64,000 bases of DNA from Spirosoma profusum (lineage in GTDB: Bacteria > Bacteroidota > Bacteroidia > Cytophagales > Spirosomataceae): contig NZ_JACWZY010000025.1 in the NCBI RefSeq assembly GCF_014699005.1, positions 1 through 64,000 on the forward strand, written 5' to 3'. The translations under genes were made by a program, and so were the position numbers. Below, in pieces: positions 1 through 7,993 of the stretch; within the stretch, counting starts at the first letter, position 1; every line of letters begins with the position of its first letter. Below the pieces are notes generated by a model. That model worked only from the letters and a program-made list of their open reading frames with translations. It was not told the origin of the DNA and did not search any database.

Positions 1-732
1 GCTCACTTCAAGATTGTTCTGGATGACAAACCCCGGAACGTAGCTAGTCTACGCGGTTATTCCTATGACACAGACGGGTACTTTGCCCAGAAAGTGATGG
101 TGTTCGAACTCTATGACGAACCGCAGCAAAAGCCTGTACGTCACTTCGATTCTAGCCGCTTTGATGATATGGACGATTCAGGTCTCCTGTCCCGGATCGC
201 CCGAATGGTGCAGGAGGCAGGTGAAGGTAATCGACACGCTACGCTGTTAAAAGCAGCCCGCTTAGCGGGTGGCTACGTAGCGGCTAACCGACTGGATGAG
301 TCAACCGTCGTGTGTGCTCTGGAAACCCTTGCTGGTGAATGGCCCATGTTTTCCAAGTCTCAAAAGACAATAAAAGATGGTATACGCTATGGTACAACAG
401 CACCGATCTATCCACAGGAGCGAACAACACCACTAAAAATAAAATCAAAAACGCTTAACCCACTTACCTACAAAACCTACAAAAGTAGCGTTGAACCCGT
501 TGAGCGTATAGACACTACCGTTAGTTTAGTCGTAACAGTAGCCAATATGGAGGAGTTGCTGGCTGCTCAGGCCGGAACTACGATCCGACTGGATCCTGAA
601 CGCCTGAAAAGGCTGTCCATCTTACCACACTATACAGAAGACTACCCGGCTGATTGGGATCTCCCAAATCCACCGGACGCTATACCCTCCATCCGCCAGC
701 ACTTCACCGTAGAAAGCTATTTAGCCTGTTAG
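1..732 (+). CDS. Phage/plasmid primase-like protein, C-terminal part (5' end outside window)
   Basis: The reading frame is open from base 1 and ends with TAG at 732, so the ATG at 94 is internal and only the C-terminal 243 residues are seen. The stretch with GEGNRHATLLKAARLAGG, then AANRLDES, then KTIKDGIRYG resembles the short helical domain at the end of many phage and plasmid primase/VapE-like replication proteins, which typically reads G-RN-TL-KAA--GG-VA-G-L and ends in TI-SG---G. That assignment is from memory of the family. The tail is Thr/Lys/Tyr rich; its TYKTYK is encoded by two tandem CCTACAAAA units (467-485) that recur elsewhere in the window. The gene precedes small phage genes and terminase, as expected for a phage replication module. 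Confidence 0.55.
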   Translation, partial: AHFKIVLDDKPRNVASLRGYSYDTDGYFAQKVMVFELYDEPQQKPVRHFDSSRFDDMDDSGLLSRIARMVQEAGEGNRHATLLKAARLAGGYVAANRLDESTVVCALETLAGEWPMFSKSQKTIKDGIRYGTTAPIYPQERTTPLKIKSKTLNPLTYKTYKSSVEPVERIDTTVSLVVTVANMEELLAAQAGTTIRLDPERLKRLSILPHYTEDYPADWDLPNPPDAIPSIRQHFTVESYLAC

Positions 733-769
733 CGCAACCCCGAATTTCTCACTAAAACAAGAATCAATC

Positions 770-1003
770 ATGAGACGCATTTACATTGACCTCAACTACG
801 AGCACTTCGTAGACTACTATCAGGGTCGCGAGATTAAAATCAAGCAGGATCGAAAAACCGGAGAAATCCTGTTCGATGCCGAAAGCGTAGCGCCCATTCT
901 GGGCTTTGCCTCAGCGGAGGAAATGTTCAGCAATGATGCCGTATTAGACCTGCTTAACGAGCAGATCACTAATGGGAAAGCCAAACCGATTCGTCGTATC
1001 TAA
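770..1003 (+). CDS. Small phage protein, antirepressor-like fragment
   Basis: A 77-residue protein starting 38 bases after the primase-like gene. The middle, GEILFDAESVAPILGF followed by EEMFSNDAVLDLLNE, resembles a short segment common in phage antirepressor or Bro-N-like proteins (LFDAESIA-CLGY---DEML-ND). It lacks a full DNA-binding domain, so it may be a stand-alone small phage protein. It probably belongs to the same transcript as its neighbours. No catalytic residues can be assigned. Confidence 0.5.
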   Translation: MRRIYIDLNYEHFVDYYQGREIKIKQDRKTGEILFDAESVAPILGFASAEEMFSNDAVLDLLNEQITNGKAKPIRRI

Positions 1004-1009
1004 TCTCAC

Positions 1010-1114
1010 TTACAGCACCACGCAAAGCAGTAATGCCCAGCACGCTAGTGAGAAGCTAATAACCGCCAGAGTGATGCTGGCACTAATAAGATGTTGCTCG
1101 TTCGCCATACTCAT
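1010..1114 (-). CDS. Possible 34-aa single-span membrane peptide
   Basis: A short ORF on the minus strand in the gap between two phage genes: ATG at 1114-1112, TAA at 1012-1010. It encodes a 34-residue peptide that begins MSMANEQHL and continues as one hydrophobic stretch (ITLAVISFSLACWALLLCVVL without its last residue). This looks like a small membrane peptide, for instance holin-like. It runs against the flanking genes and no clear ribosome binding site is seen, so it could be chance. Confidence 0.25.
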   Translation of the reverse strand: MSMANEQHLISASITLAVISFSLACWALLLCVVL

Positions 1115-1166
1115 CTAAAAGCAAACCCCGTGCCAGTATTCTCTGGCTCAAACAACCAACTAACCC

Positions 1167-1739
1167 ATGCAAACCAATAGCAATAACCCAACCCAAACAA
1201 TAACCGGCTATCTGGTCACTAACGCCCAACAGCCCCAGACGGCGGCTTTCTTCACCGACCCTAAACTCCTGCAAGCCCGACGAATGGCGCTGGACTACGT
1301 CGAACAACGCACAGCCGCCGATTCGCTTTCTGACATAGCCCTAGCCTATGAAATTCAACTGGTAGAAGCTAACCCACAAACACCTTTGACTCACTATCAA
1401 CCCATAGCCCTGATTCACCAGCAGGAACTGGCCGCCCAGAAAGCTACGCCCAGTCCGGAGCGCCAAACCCGCTGCCAGCACGGTATGGAAGAGCTCCACC
1501 AGGAGTATCTGTATTACCTGGCTAACCAGCAGTCCATGGGCCTGGGCTTTTTTCGGCTGGCCTGTTACGATCCGGGTGAAGATGTTGCCAGTCTGCAACT
1601 CTCTATTCTGGCCGACGCTATGGCTTACAGCTGCATCCTGGATAGTGGTTTGAACCTATCGTCATTTACGCCCGATTTACCCGAGCGTAACACCATCACC
1701 ACGTTCTACCCCGCGTACTTAACCTCCAACACCCAATAA
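1167..1739 (+). CDS. Hypothetical phage-region protein, 190 aa
   Basis: The start is the ATG at 1167. The stop lies directly before the ATG of the terminase small subunit at 1741, so the two are almost certainly co-transcribed. The protein is Gln/Thr/Ala rich, soluble, without a signal peptide or membrane segment. The N-terminal half (TGYLVTNAQQPQTAAF, then KLLQARRMALDYVEQ) looks like a small alpha/beta domain. I do not recognise a family. Its place suggests a packaging or early morphogenesis accessory. Confidence 0.65.
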   Translation: MQTNSNNPTQTITGYLVTNAQQPQTAAFFTDPKLLQARRMALDYVEQRTAADSLSDIALAYEIQLVEANPQTPLTHYQPIALIHQQELAAQKATPSPERQTRCQHGMEELHQEYLYYLANQQSMGLGFFRLACYDPGEDVASLQLSILADAMAYSCILDSGLNLSSFTPDLPERNTITTFYPAYLTSNTQ

Positions 1740-1740
1740 C

Positions 1741-2217
1741 ATGGCTGCTCCCAAAGACAACGAGTTCTGGAAACTGCGCGCCAAACACGGCCGCGATAAA
1801 CTATTTGAAACGCCCGCCCTGCTGGAAGAAGCCGCCTACGAATACTTCTCCTGGTGTCAGGATACGCCCTTGTATAGAACCGACTTCCGGGGTAAAGATG
1901 CCGATGAGGTACACATCCCACTACCCCGTCCCTTTACCCTGACAGGGCTGTGTCTGTACTGCGATGCCAGCGAACAGTTCTGGCGCACATTTAAGGCTTC
2001 TGGGCCTTCTGAAGATTTTTTAGCGGTCATTTCGCGCATTGAGCAGATCATCTACACCCAGAAGTTCGAAGGGGCGGTGGTGGGTCTCTTCAACGCCAAC
2101 ATCATTAGCCGGGATCTGGGACTGGTGGATAAAAAAGAAGTAGCGGCAGAATTGAAACTGGAGCCCATCACCGGCATGCGCATTCTGTCGAGCATCAACG
2201 CTGATCCAACCAAGTAA
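1741..2217 (+). CDS. Phage terminase small subunit-like DNA-packaging protein
   Basis: A 158-residue protein whose stop is two bases before the terminase large subunit, the usual small-large pair. The N-terminal part (ETPALLEEAAYEYFSWC, then PRPFTLTGLCLYCDAS) matches the pattern of small terminases, where an opening helix is followed by a helix-turn-helix that recognises phage DNA (P-T--GL--YL----). A second region, KFEGAVVGLFNANIISRDLGL, is also typical of this family (A--G----N---I-R-LGL). It would bind the packaging site and bring the large subunit to DNA. Identification rests on these patterns and the neighbour. Confidence 0.8.
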   Translation: MAAPKDNEFWKLRAKHGRDKLFETPALLEEAAYEYFSWCQDTPLYRTDFRGKDADEVHIPLPRPFTLTGLCLYCDASEQFWRTFKASGPSEDFLAVISRIEQIIYTQKFEGAVVGLFNANIISRDLGLVDKKEVAAELKLEPITGMRILSSINADPTK

Positions 2218-2219
2218 GA

Positions 2220-3584
2220 ATGGAATTAACCTTTGATATCTACGGCAATCTCAAGCAACTGGAAGTGTGTCACCACTGGCAGGACAGCTCTGTGACTGAT
2301 ATTGTCTATGGCGGCTCCAAAGGATCAGGAAAGTCGTATCTGGGTTGCTCCCTAATCTTTGGCGATGCCTTTACGTATCCGGGTACGCATTACTTCATTG
2401 CCCGCGATTCCCTTACCAACCTGCGTAAGTTCACCATTCCATCCATTCACGAAGTATTCAATCACTGGCAAATTGGACCTGCTTATTACAACTACAACGG
2501 ACAGGACAATTACTACCAGCTTTACAACAAAAGTCGGGTATATCTACTGGATGCCAAACCGCTGCCCTCTGACCCACTATACGCCCGTTTCGGTTCCATG
2601 CAAATGACACGCGGCTGGATTGAAGAAGCTGGAGAGTTCGTGGAAGCCGCCAAAAACAACCTCGCTGCCAGCATCGAGCGCTGGAAGAACGACACCTACA
2701 ATCTTGCCCCGAAGCTCCTGCAAACCTGCAATCCGGCCAAGAACTACCTCTACAAACAATACTACCGGAAGCATAAAGAGAACAACCTGGAGGACTGGAA
2801 ACGTTTTGTGCAAGCCTTACCACAGGATAATAAGAAGCTGCCACCGGGTTATCTGGAGAACTTACATAGAACTCTTTCCCCCAATGAGAAGCAACGTTTG
2901 TTGTACGGCAATTGGGAGTATGACGACGACCCGGCTGCGCTGATTGACTACGAGAAGATTCTGGATATCTGGAACAACCAGCACGTACCAAGAGGCAGCA
3001 AACGCTGGATCACCTTCGACGTAGCTAGGTATGGGCGCGACAGCACCAAGATTTGTGTCTGGGATGGGTGGCGGGTGATTGGCTACCAGACTCACCGGGG
3101 CTTATCCGTGCCCCAGGTAGCCGCTAAAGTACGGGAGGCCATGAACCGCTTTCAGATTCCGGCTTCTCAGGTGGTGGGCGATGATGACGGCGTAGGGGGT
3201 GGTGTAACGGATCTACTGGGCTGTAAAGGCTTTATCAACAACAGCCGCCCGCTGGAAGAACTGAATCCCGGCATTGGCTGGCAGCAGCCTAACTACTTTA
3301 ACCTGAAATCCCAGTGTTATTTCCGGTTTGCGGACCGCGTAAACAAAGCCGGTCTGTACATAGAGCCTGGCGTCATGAGTGCCCCCGAGCAGGAGGAAAC
3401 CATTGAAGAACTCGAACAGGTCAAACAGAAGGATATGGACACCGACAAACGGAAGTCCGTGGTACCCAAAGAAGAGGTGAAGGAAATCATTGGCCGCTCG
3501 CCTGACAACTCCGATGTGCTGATGATGCGGGAATATTTCGAACTGGCTTACCGGGAGCCCATGCGACGCACCAATCGAAAGTAG
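2220..3584 (+). CDS. Phage terminase large subunit
   Basis: A 454-residue packaging ATPase/nuclease. The Walker A loop GGSKGSGKSYLG lies near residue 32. A conserved GNWEYDDDP segment near residue 235 often marks the ATPase-nuclease junction. The C-terminal RNase H-like nuclease has acidic residues in WITFDVARYGRDST and VVGDDDGVGGG, candidates for metal binding. It cuts concatemeric DNA and pumps it into proheads. The length is normal for Bacteroidota phage terminases and the gene looks intact. What follows is unusual: no portal or capsid gene comes next. Confidence 0.92.
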   Translation: MELTFDIYGNLKQLEVCHHWQDSSVTDIVYGGSKGSGKSYLGCSLIFGDAFTYPGTHYFIARDSLTNLRKFTIPSIHEVFNHWQIGPAYYNYNGQDNYYQLYNKSRVYLLDAKPLPSDPLYARFGSMQMTRGWIEEAGEFVEAAKNNLAASIERWKNDTYNLAPKLLQTCNPAKNYLYKQYYRKHKENNLEDWKRFVQALPQDNKKLPPGYLENLHRTLSPNEKQRLLYGNWEYDDDPAALIDYEKILDIWNNQHVPRGSKRWITFDVARYGRDSTKICVWDGWRVIGYQTHRGLSVPQVAAKVREAMNRFQIPASQVVGDDDGVGGGVTDLLGCKGFINNSRPLEELNPGIGWQQPNYFNLKSQCYFRFADRVNKAGLYIEPGVMSAPEQEETIEELEQVKQKDMDTDKRKSVVPKEEVKEIIGRSPDNSDVLMMREYFELAYREPMRRTNRK

Positions 3585-3701
3585 AGACCTGCAAATACCT
3601 GATTCATTTTCTGTAATAGTGTCAATAAATCAAACGTTCACTTGCGAATATATCAATTAATTTATCAAATAATTAGTAAATTTAAAACAGACGATTTCGG
3701 C

Positions 3702-4094
3702 ATGAAAAAGAAAAACAAAGCGAGAAAACGGATTTCCAGGGCAGCACCCACCCGTCCTGCGCAGGCGGTTAGCGATCAATATCTGGACCGGGGGCAGGAC
3801 TTACTGGCGCAGTTTCAGCATCTACCACCTGATTCCTCGCCTGAAGTACTGGCCCAGCGAAAGCAGCAGCTCGACGCGGCTCTTACTACCCTGTTGCAAG
3901 GTATTGCCCTGGGTGATATGGAACAGGCACAGGCAGATCACCAGCGGGGGAAGTTGTCCGATCAGCAAAAGCAGCGCCGTATCGATACGGCGCTGGATGA
4001 GTTTAACCAGGCCGTAATACCAACGCCACCTGAACCCGAGGAGTCCCGATCTTTTATCTGGGGAGCAAACGGCGAATTCATCTATCTCGGTTAA
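3702..4094 (+). CDS. Hypothetical phage-region protein, 130 aa
   Basis: An upstream ATG exists at 3642, but the ATG at 3702 gives a protein starting MKKKNKARKRIS and leaves the AT-rich 3600-3700 stretch as leader, so it is preferred. The protein has a strongly basic N-terminus, then a charged helical region with many Gln residues (ALGDMEQAQADHQRGKLSDQ) and a C-terminus ending in GEFIYLG. It sits where portal and head genes would be expected and 18 bases before the tape measure gene. It may be a tail-assembly chaperone analogue, but nothing in the sequence proves that. Confidence 0.6.
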   Translation: MKKKNKARKRISRAAPTRPAQAVSDQYLDRGQDLLAQFQHLPPDSSPEVLAQRKQQLDAALTTLLQGIALGDMEQAQADHQRGKLSDQQKQRRIDTALDEFNQAVIPTPPEPEESRSFIWGANGEFIYLG

Positions 4095-4112
4095 TCTAAC
4101 CCACTTACACCC

Positions 4113-7100
4113 ATGGCAAAACAACGGATCGAATACCAGGACATGATTGACCTCGACGGCTATAGAAAGGCCGTTGGGGAATCAAGACAAGATTTTAAAG
4201 CCTTTTACGACGAGGTCATGAAGTTGCTGGCCGCTATGCAACAGCAATCAGCAGCGCTGAAAGGTGAACTCGCAACGCTTTTCAGTAAAAATCAGGGCAA
4301 TAACTCCAATCAGCAGATGCAGGACTATGCGCAGCGGGTTACTTATCTGAGGGCGCAACTCAACGAGGCCAAGGCAGCCGAAGAGAGTCTGATGAAAACC
4401 CAACAATTGCACGGGCAGGTTACCGAGAGTTTGATTCAGCGACAGGAGCGGTTACTCAAGGAGTATGTTAGCCTGGAAGGCAATACGGCTAAGGTTATAC
4501 AGACTAAGAAGCGTCTTGCCCGTGAAATGGTGGACGTGCAGAATCAACTTGACCGCGTTGCCAAATCTACCAAAGCAACTGTCAATGCCACCAAAGAAGC
4601 AGAAGGGCAATACAACCGGCTACAGAAAGAATTGTCGGAAGCTCGTCGGGAGTTAAAGGCGCTCGATAACGCTTTTGACAGCACTACGGGGCGCCTTAAC
4701 AAAAACAATGCGGCTGCTGTATTGCTGGCCAACAAAATCAATACTGCCGACACCTCACTCAAGAAGATGAGTGCCACGATGGGTCAGCACCAGATGAAAG
4801 TCGGGCAGTACGAAAATGCACTGAGTGGACTGGCTAATGGTGGAGTGATGGGGTTGATTGGTAGTCTGGGATTACTTGGCATTGCTTTTACAAAGGCCAT
4901 TGAACTTGCCGGTCAGGCGCTCGGCAAAATGAGCGAGTTCGAGCAATTGCGGGGCGGATTAAAAGCCGTTACCGATGGGTCGCGTGAACTTGGACAGGTG
5001 CAGCAGTTTCTGGAAGCCACCGCCGATAAACTAGGCGTAAGCTTTGTGGCACTGGCTACCGCTTACCGGGGTGTTAAAGTGGGGACGGAAGGCACAAAAC
5101 TGGAAGGAAAAGAAGCCGAACGCATCTTCAAAGCCTTTGTTACCCGACTCGCTGAACTGAAAGTGCCTGCCGAAAAAGCAGAAAAAGCTCTCCTGGCATT
5201 GGAGCAAATGATTTCCAAAGGTAATGTCAGTGCTGAAGAATTGCGCCAACAGTTAGGTGACGCCATGCCGGGAGCGTTCAAATTGTTTGCTGATGCCGCT
5301 GGGGTAAGCACAATGGAGCTAAACGACATGCTCAAAAACGGCGAAGTGCTGGCCGTTGATATACTCCCTAAAGTAGCCGACCAACTGGAGAAAACGTTTT
5401 CCGGTCAGGCCACCGCCAATGTGGAGAGCCTGGCAGGCGCAACCGCCCGACTTGATAATCAGACGGGCCTATTGCTGGATACTTTCAACCAGCAGGCGGG
5501 TATTACCGGCTTTTTTGCTAAGATTAAAAACGGGATCGCTGACACACTGGCGGCTATGCGACTGGCCGTAAAAGATGGCGACTGGCTTACATTCTTTAAT
5601 TCATTTGGTCGCCTGTTTAACCCTGGAGCGATTTTTACAGGGGTTGGTAGTTCGGATGCTTTAAGCCAGGAACAGCAACTACAGGCGTTTAGGGAGATGT
5701 CAGCCGGTATGCGTAAGGCAAAGCTGGATATACTCAAAGAGCAGGCGGAAAGTGCCAAAAACGAAGCTGATTTTCTGGCACAGACACCGGCTCAGAAAAA
5801 GGCAGCAATGGAGCGCTATAAAGCCAATTTGGAAGAATACAATAAGCTCTACCGGGAAAATATCAAACTACAGGCAAAAGACCGGGCCGATGCTATTGCC
5901 CAGGAGCAACGCGAAAACAAGGATGCTCACGATAAAAAATTAGCCGACCTAAAAACCCGCGCTGAAGAGCTGTCACTGGCCGAACGCAATGCGCTGATTG
6001 CCCGCTACCAGCAACAGATTAAACTGGATCAGGAACTGGTAAAAAAACGGCCCGATTTAGTCAACTCCCTGAATGCAGACATTGCCGCCAATAAAGAATA
6101 TATAAAAGTACTGGAAGGCGTCAATAAGGCAAAGGCCAAATCCGATGCCGCTGACGCGAAACGTGATGAAAAAGACCGGGAACGCGATGCTGAGCGTAAA
6201 AAGCGGGAAGCTGAGCAAAAAGTACGACAGGATATTGCGGACAATAAAACCAACACCTCCGTTCAGGCGTCGGGTCTGGAAGCCTCGTTTGCATCGGGTG
6301 CCATGAGTGAAGCCGATTACATCAACCAACGGCTAGCCATCTTGCAGGATGGCGTACTTCGGGAACAGGCGATACTACGAGCGGCAGGTAAGGAGAATAC
6401 CGCTGAATATGCCCAGACGCAACAGGAGTTGAACGATATTGCCGCCGACTACATCAAAAAACGGAATAAACTACAGGAGGAAGCATTTAAAAAGGCTGTA
6501 ACAGGCGTTTCAAAGGCAATTGCCTCAACCAAAGGGAGTATTGAAGGGGAGTTATCTACGCGATTAGCTGACCTGCAAAAAGCCTATAATAATGAAGAAG
6601 CAGAAATTGCAGGACAGGTGTCTAAGCGTCAGATTTCAGAGGGCGAAGGAGAGCAACGCCTTTTTGACTTGAAAATCCAACTTCTTCAAGACATTGAAGC
6701 GGCCACTCTCAAATCAAACGAATCGATTCAGCAAATGTCCGAATCTCGTCTGAGAAAGGTGGAGGATTCATTGCGGGAATCGGGGGCTACTGAGGTACAG
6801 ATTGCAGAAGCACTTGAAAAGGAGAGAGAGAATATTGAGAAGGAGCGATTAGATGGATTGCAGGAAATAGCTGATTTAGAGGTTAAAATTAATGATACTA
6901 AAAACGAGAAAAAGAAAAGTGGCGACAAACGAACAGCCGAAGAACGTTTAAAAATAGAAAACGCGGCACTTGAATTAATGAGAGCCTCCATTGCTGGTTT
7001 TTTTGACATACAAGCTCAGTTCAGAGACCAGGACTTGCAGCGACTGGAAAAAGATAAGGAACACGAGCTTTCTATGTCAGACCAATCGGAGTCATCTAAG

Positions 7101-7733
7101 GCGGCTATTGAAGAAAAGTACGATAGAAAAGCCCGTGAATTGAAACGTAAACAAGCCGCCGATGACAAGGCTGCTGCTTTGTTTCAGATTGCGATTGATA
7201 CAACTGTAGCAGTTACGAAAGCGTTACCGAATATACCTTTGGCAATACTTATCGGGGCGCTGGGCGCGTTGAACGCGGGACTGGTGATCGCCCGCCCACT
7301 ACCTGAATTTTTCAAAGGTACCTCTGATGCGCCCGAAGGCCCGGCGTGGGTGGGTGAACGTGGATACGAGCTAATTGAATCAAAAAAAGGAGGCAAACCA
7401 AGTTATCGATTGGCGGCTGAGAAACAGGTAGCCTACCTGAATGCTCACGACCGGGTTTATAATCATGCCGAAACCAAACGGATCCTACAGGTCAATCAGG
7501 ATATTGCCCAGGACGTAAGAAGCGCACCGGGGGGGAGTTTGTACACTCCTCCGGTTATTCATGCTGGACTCACTGAAAGTGCCATGCGTCAGATTATGAA
7601 AGAAGCGTTTGAAGCACAGCTGTTATACCAGACAATTTTGGATGAGGATAAATTAAGGCACTTCATCCAGAAGGCAAATACTAGGACTGAGTACATGAAT
7701 AGCTACTTCTCCCTGCCGAAGCCGAAACGGTAA
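4113..7733 (+). CDS. Phage tail tape measure protein
   Basis: A 1206-residue protein made mostly of long coiled-coil stretches: residues ~20-230 and ~560-1010, the latter very rich in Lys/Glu/Gln. Between them, near residues 280-450, lies the conserved tape-measure N-terminal domain (FEQLRGGLKAVTDGS, LGVSFVALATAYRGVK, GNVSAEELRQQLGDAMPG). A hydrophobic stretch around residues 245-265 and another near 1035-1055 fit the membrane-active segments of these proteins. It sets tail length in siphophages and myophages. It has only two ACGTA/TACGT words in 3.6 kb, unlike the backbone genes. A strong terminator follows. Confidence 0.9.
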   Translation: MAKQRIEYQDMIDLDGYRKAVGESRQDFKAFYDEVMKLLAAMQQQSAALKGELATLFSKNQGNNSNQQMQDYAQRVTYLRAQLNEAKAAEESLMKTQQLHGQVTESLIQRQERLLKEYVSLEGNTAKVIQTKKRLAREMVDVQNQLDRVAKSTKATVNATKEAEGQYNRLQKELSEARRELKALDNAFDSTTGRLNKNNAAAVLLANKINTADTSLKKMSATMGQHQMKVGQYENALSGLANGGVMGLIGSLGLLGIAFTKAIELAGQALGKMSEFEQLRGGLKAVTDGSRELGQVQQFLEATADKLGVSFVALATAYRGVKVGTEGTKLEGKEAERIFKAFVTRLAELKVPAEKAEKALLALEQMISKGNVSAEELRQQLGDAMPGAFKLFADAAGVSTMELNDMLKNGEVLAVDILPKVADQLEKTFSGQATANVESLAGATARLDNQTGLLLDTFNQQAGITGFFAKIKNGIADTLAAMRLAVKDGDWLTFFNSFGRLFNPGAIFTGVGSSDALSQEQQLQAFREMSAGMRKAKLDILKEQAESAKNEADFLAQTPAQKKAAMERYKANLEEYNKLYRENIKLQAKDRADAIAQEQRENKDAHDKKLADLKTRAEELSLAERNALIARYQQQIKLDQELVKKRPDLVNSLNADIAANKEYIKVLEGVNKAKAKSDAADAKRDEKDRERDAERKKREAEQKVRQDIADNKTNTSVQASGLEASFASGAMSEADYINQRLAILQDGVLREQAILRAAGKENTAEYAQTQQELNDIAADYIKKRNKLQEEAFKKAVTGVSKAIASTKGSIEGELSTRLADLQKAYNNEEAEIAGQVSKRQISEGEGEQRLFDLKIQLLQDIEAATLKSNESIQQMSESRLRKVEDSLRESGATEVQIAEALEKERENIEKERLDGLQEIADLEVKINDTKNEKKKSGDKRTAEERLKIENAALELMRASIAGFFDIQAQFRDQDLQRLEKDKEHELSMSDQSESSKAAIEEKYDRKARELKRKQAADDKAAALFQIAIDTTVAVTKALPNIPLAILIGALGALNAGLVIARPLPEFFKGTSDAPEGPAWVGERGYELIESKKGGKPSYRLAAEKQVAYLNAHDRVYNHAETKRILQVNQDIAQDVRSAPGGSLYTPPVIHAGLTESAMRQIMKEAFEAQLLYQTILDEDKLRHFIQKANTRTEYMNSYFSLPKPKR

Positions 7734-7769
7734 GCGTAGCTTTTCAATAGAGTGGTTAAGGGTAGCAAA

Positions 7770-7797
7770 GGGTCTCGGTTTAACCGAGGCCCTTTCT
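7770..7797 (+). terminator. Rho-independent terminator after the tape measure gene
   Basis: GGGTCTCGG pairs with CCGAGGCCC (one internal wobble) around a TTTAA loop, followed by TTTCTT. It lies 37 bases after the tape measure stop and closes the phage-like transcription unit. Confidence 0.8.
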
Positions 7798-7936
7798 TGT
7801 TGGTGCCTTCTCAATATGGCAGATCACAAATGAACAGCTACCGAACAGGCAATGATCAATTATACCAACAATTGAATACATAGGCTATTTGATGTTAGTA
7901 TTTCTTAGGTAAGACCATACCGCTAAATAAAGCCAA

Positions 7937-7966
7937 TTGGAGATGGGTTGATTCCAACTAACTTTG
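7937..7966 (+). promoter_or_regulatory. Bacteroidota-type promoter for the first repeat protein
   Basis: TTG at 7937-7939 and TAACTTTG at 7959-7966 are separated by 19 bases. This fits the known Bacteroidota consensus (TTG, 19-21 bases, TAnnTTTG). The gene start at 7994 lies 27 bases downstream. It supports an independent transcription unit separate from the phage genes. Confidence 0.6.
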
Positions 7967-7993
7967 ATAAACAGACACTTAACTCTTGATCGT

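Noticed and set aside
1857-2991. Several frames antisense to or within the terminase genes
   Set aside because: They overlap well identified packaging genes and show no domain pattern.
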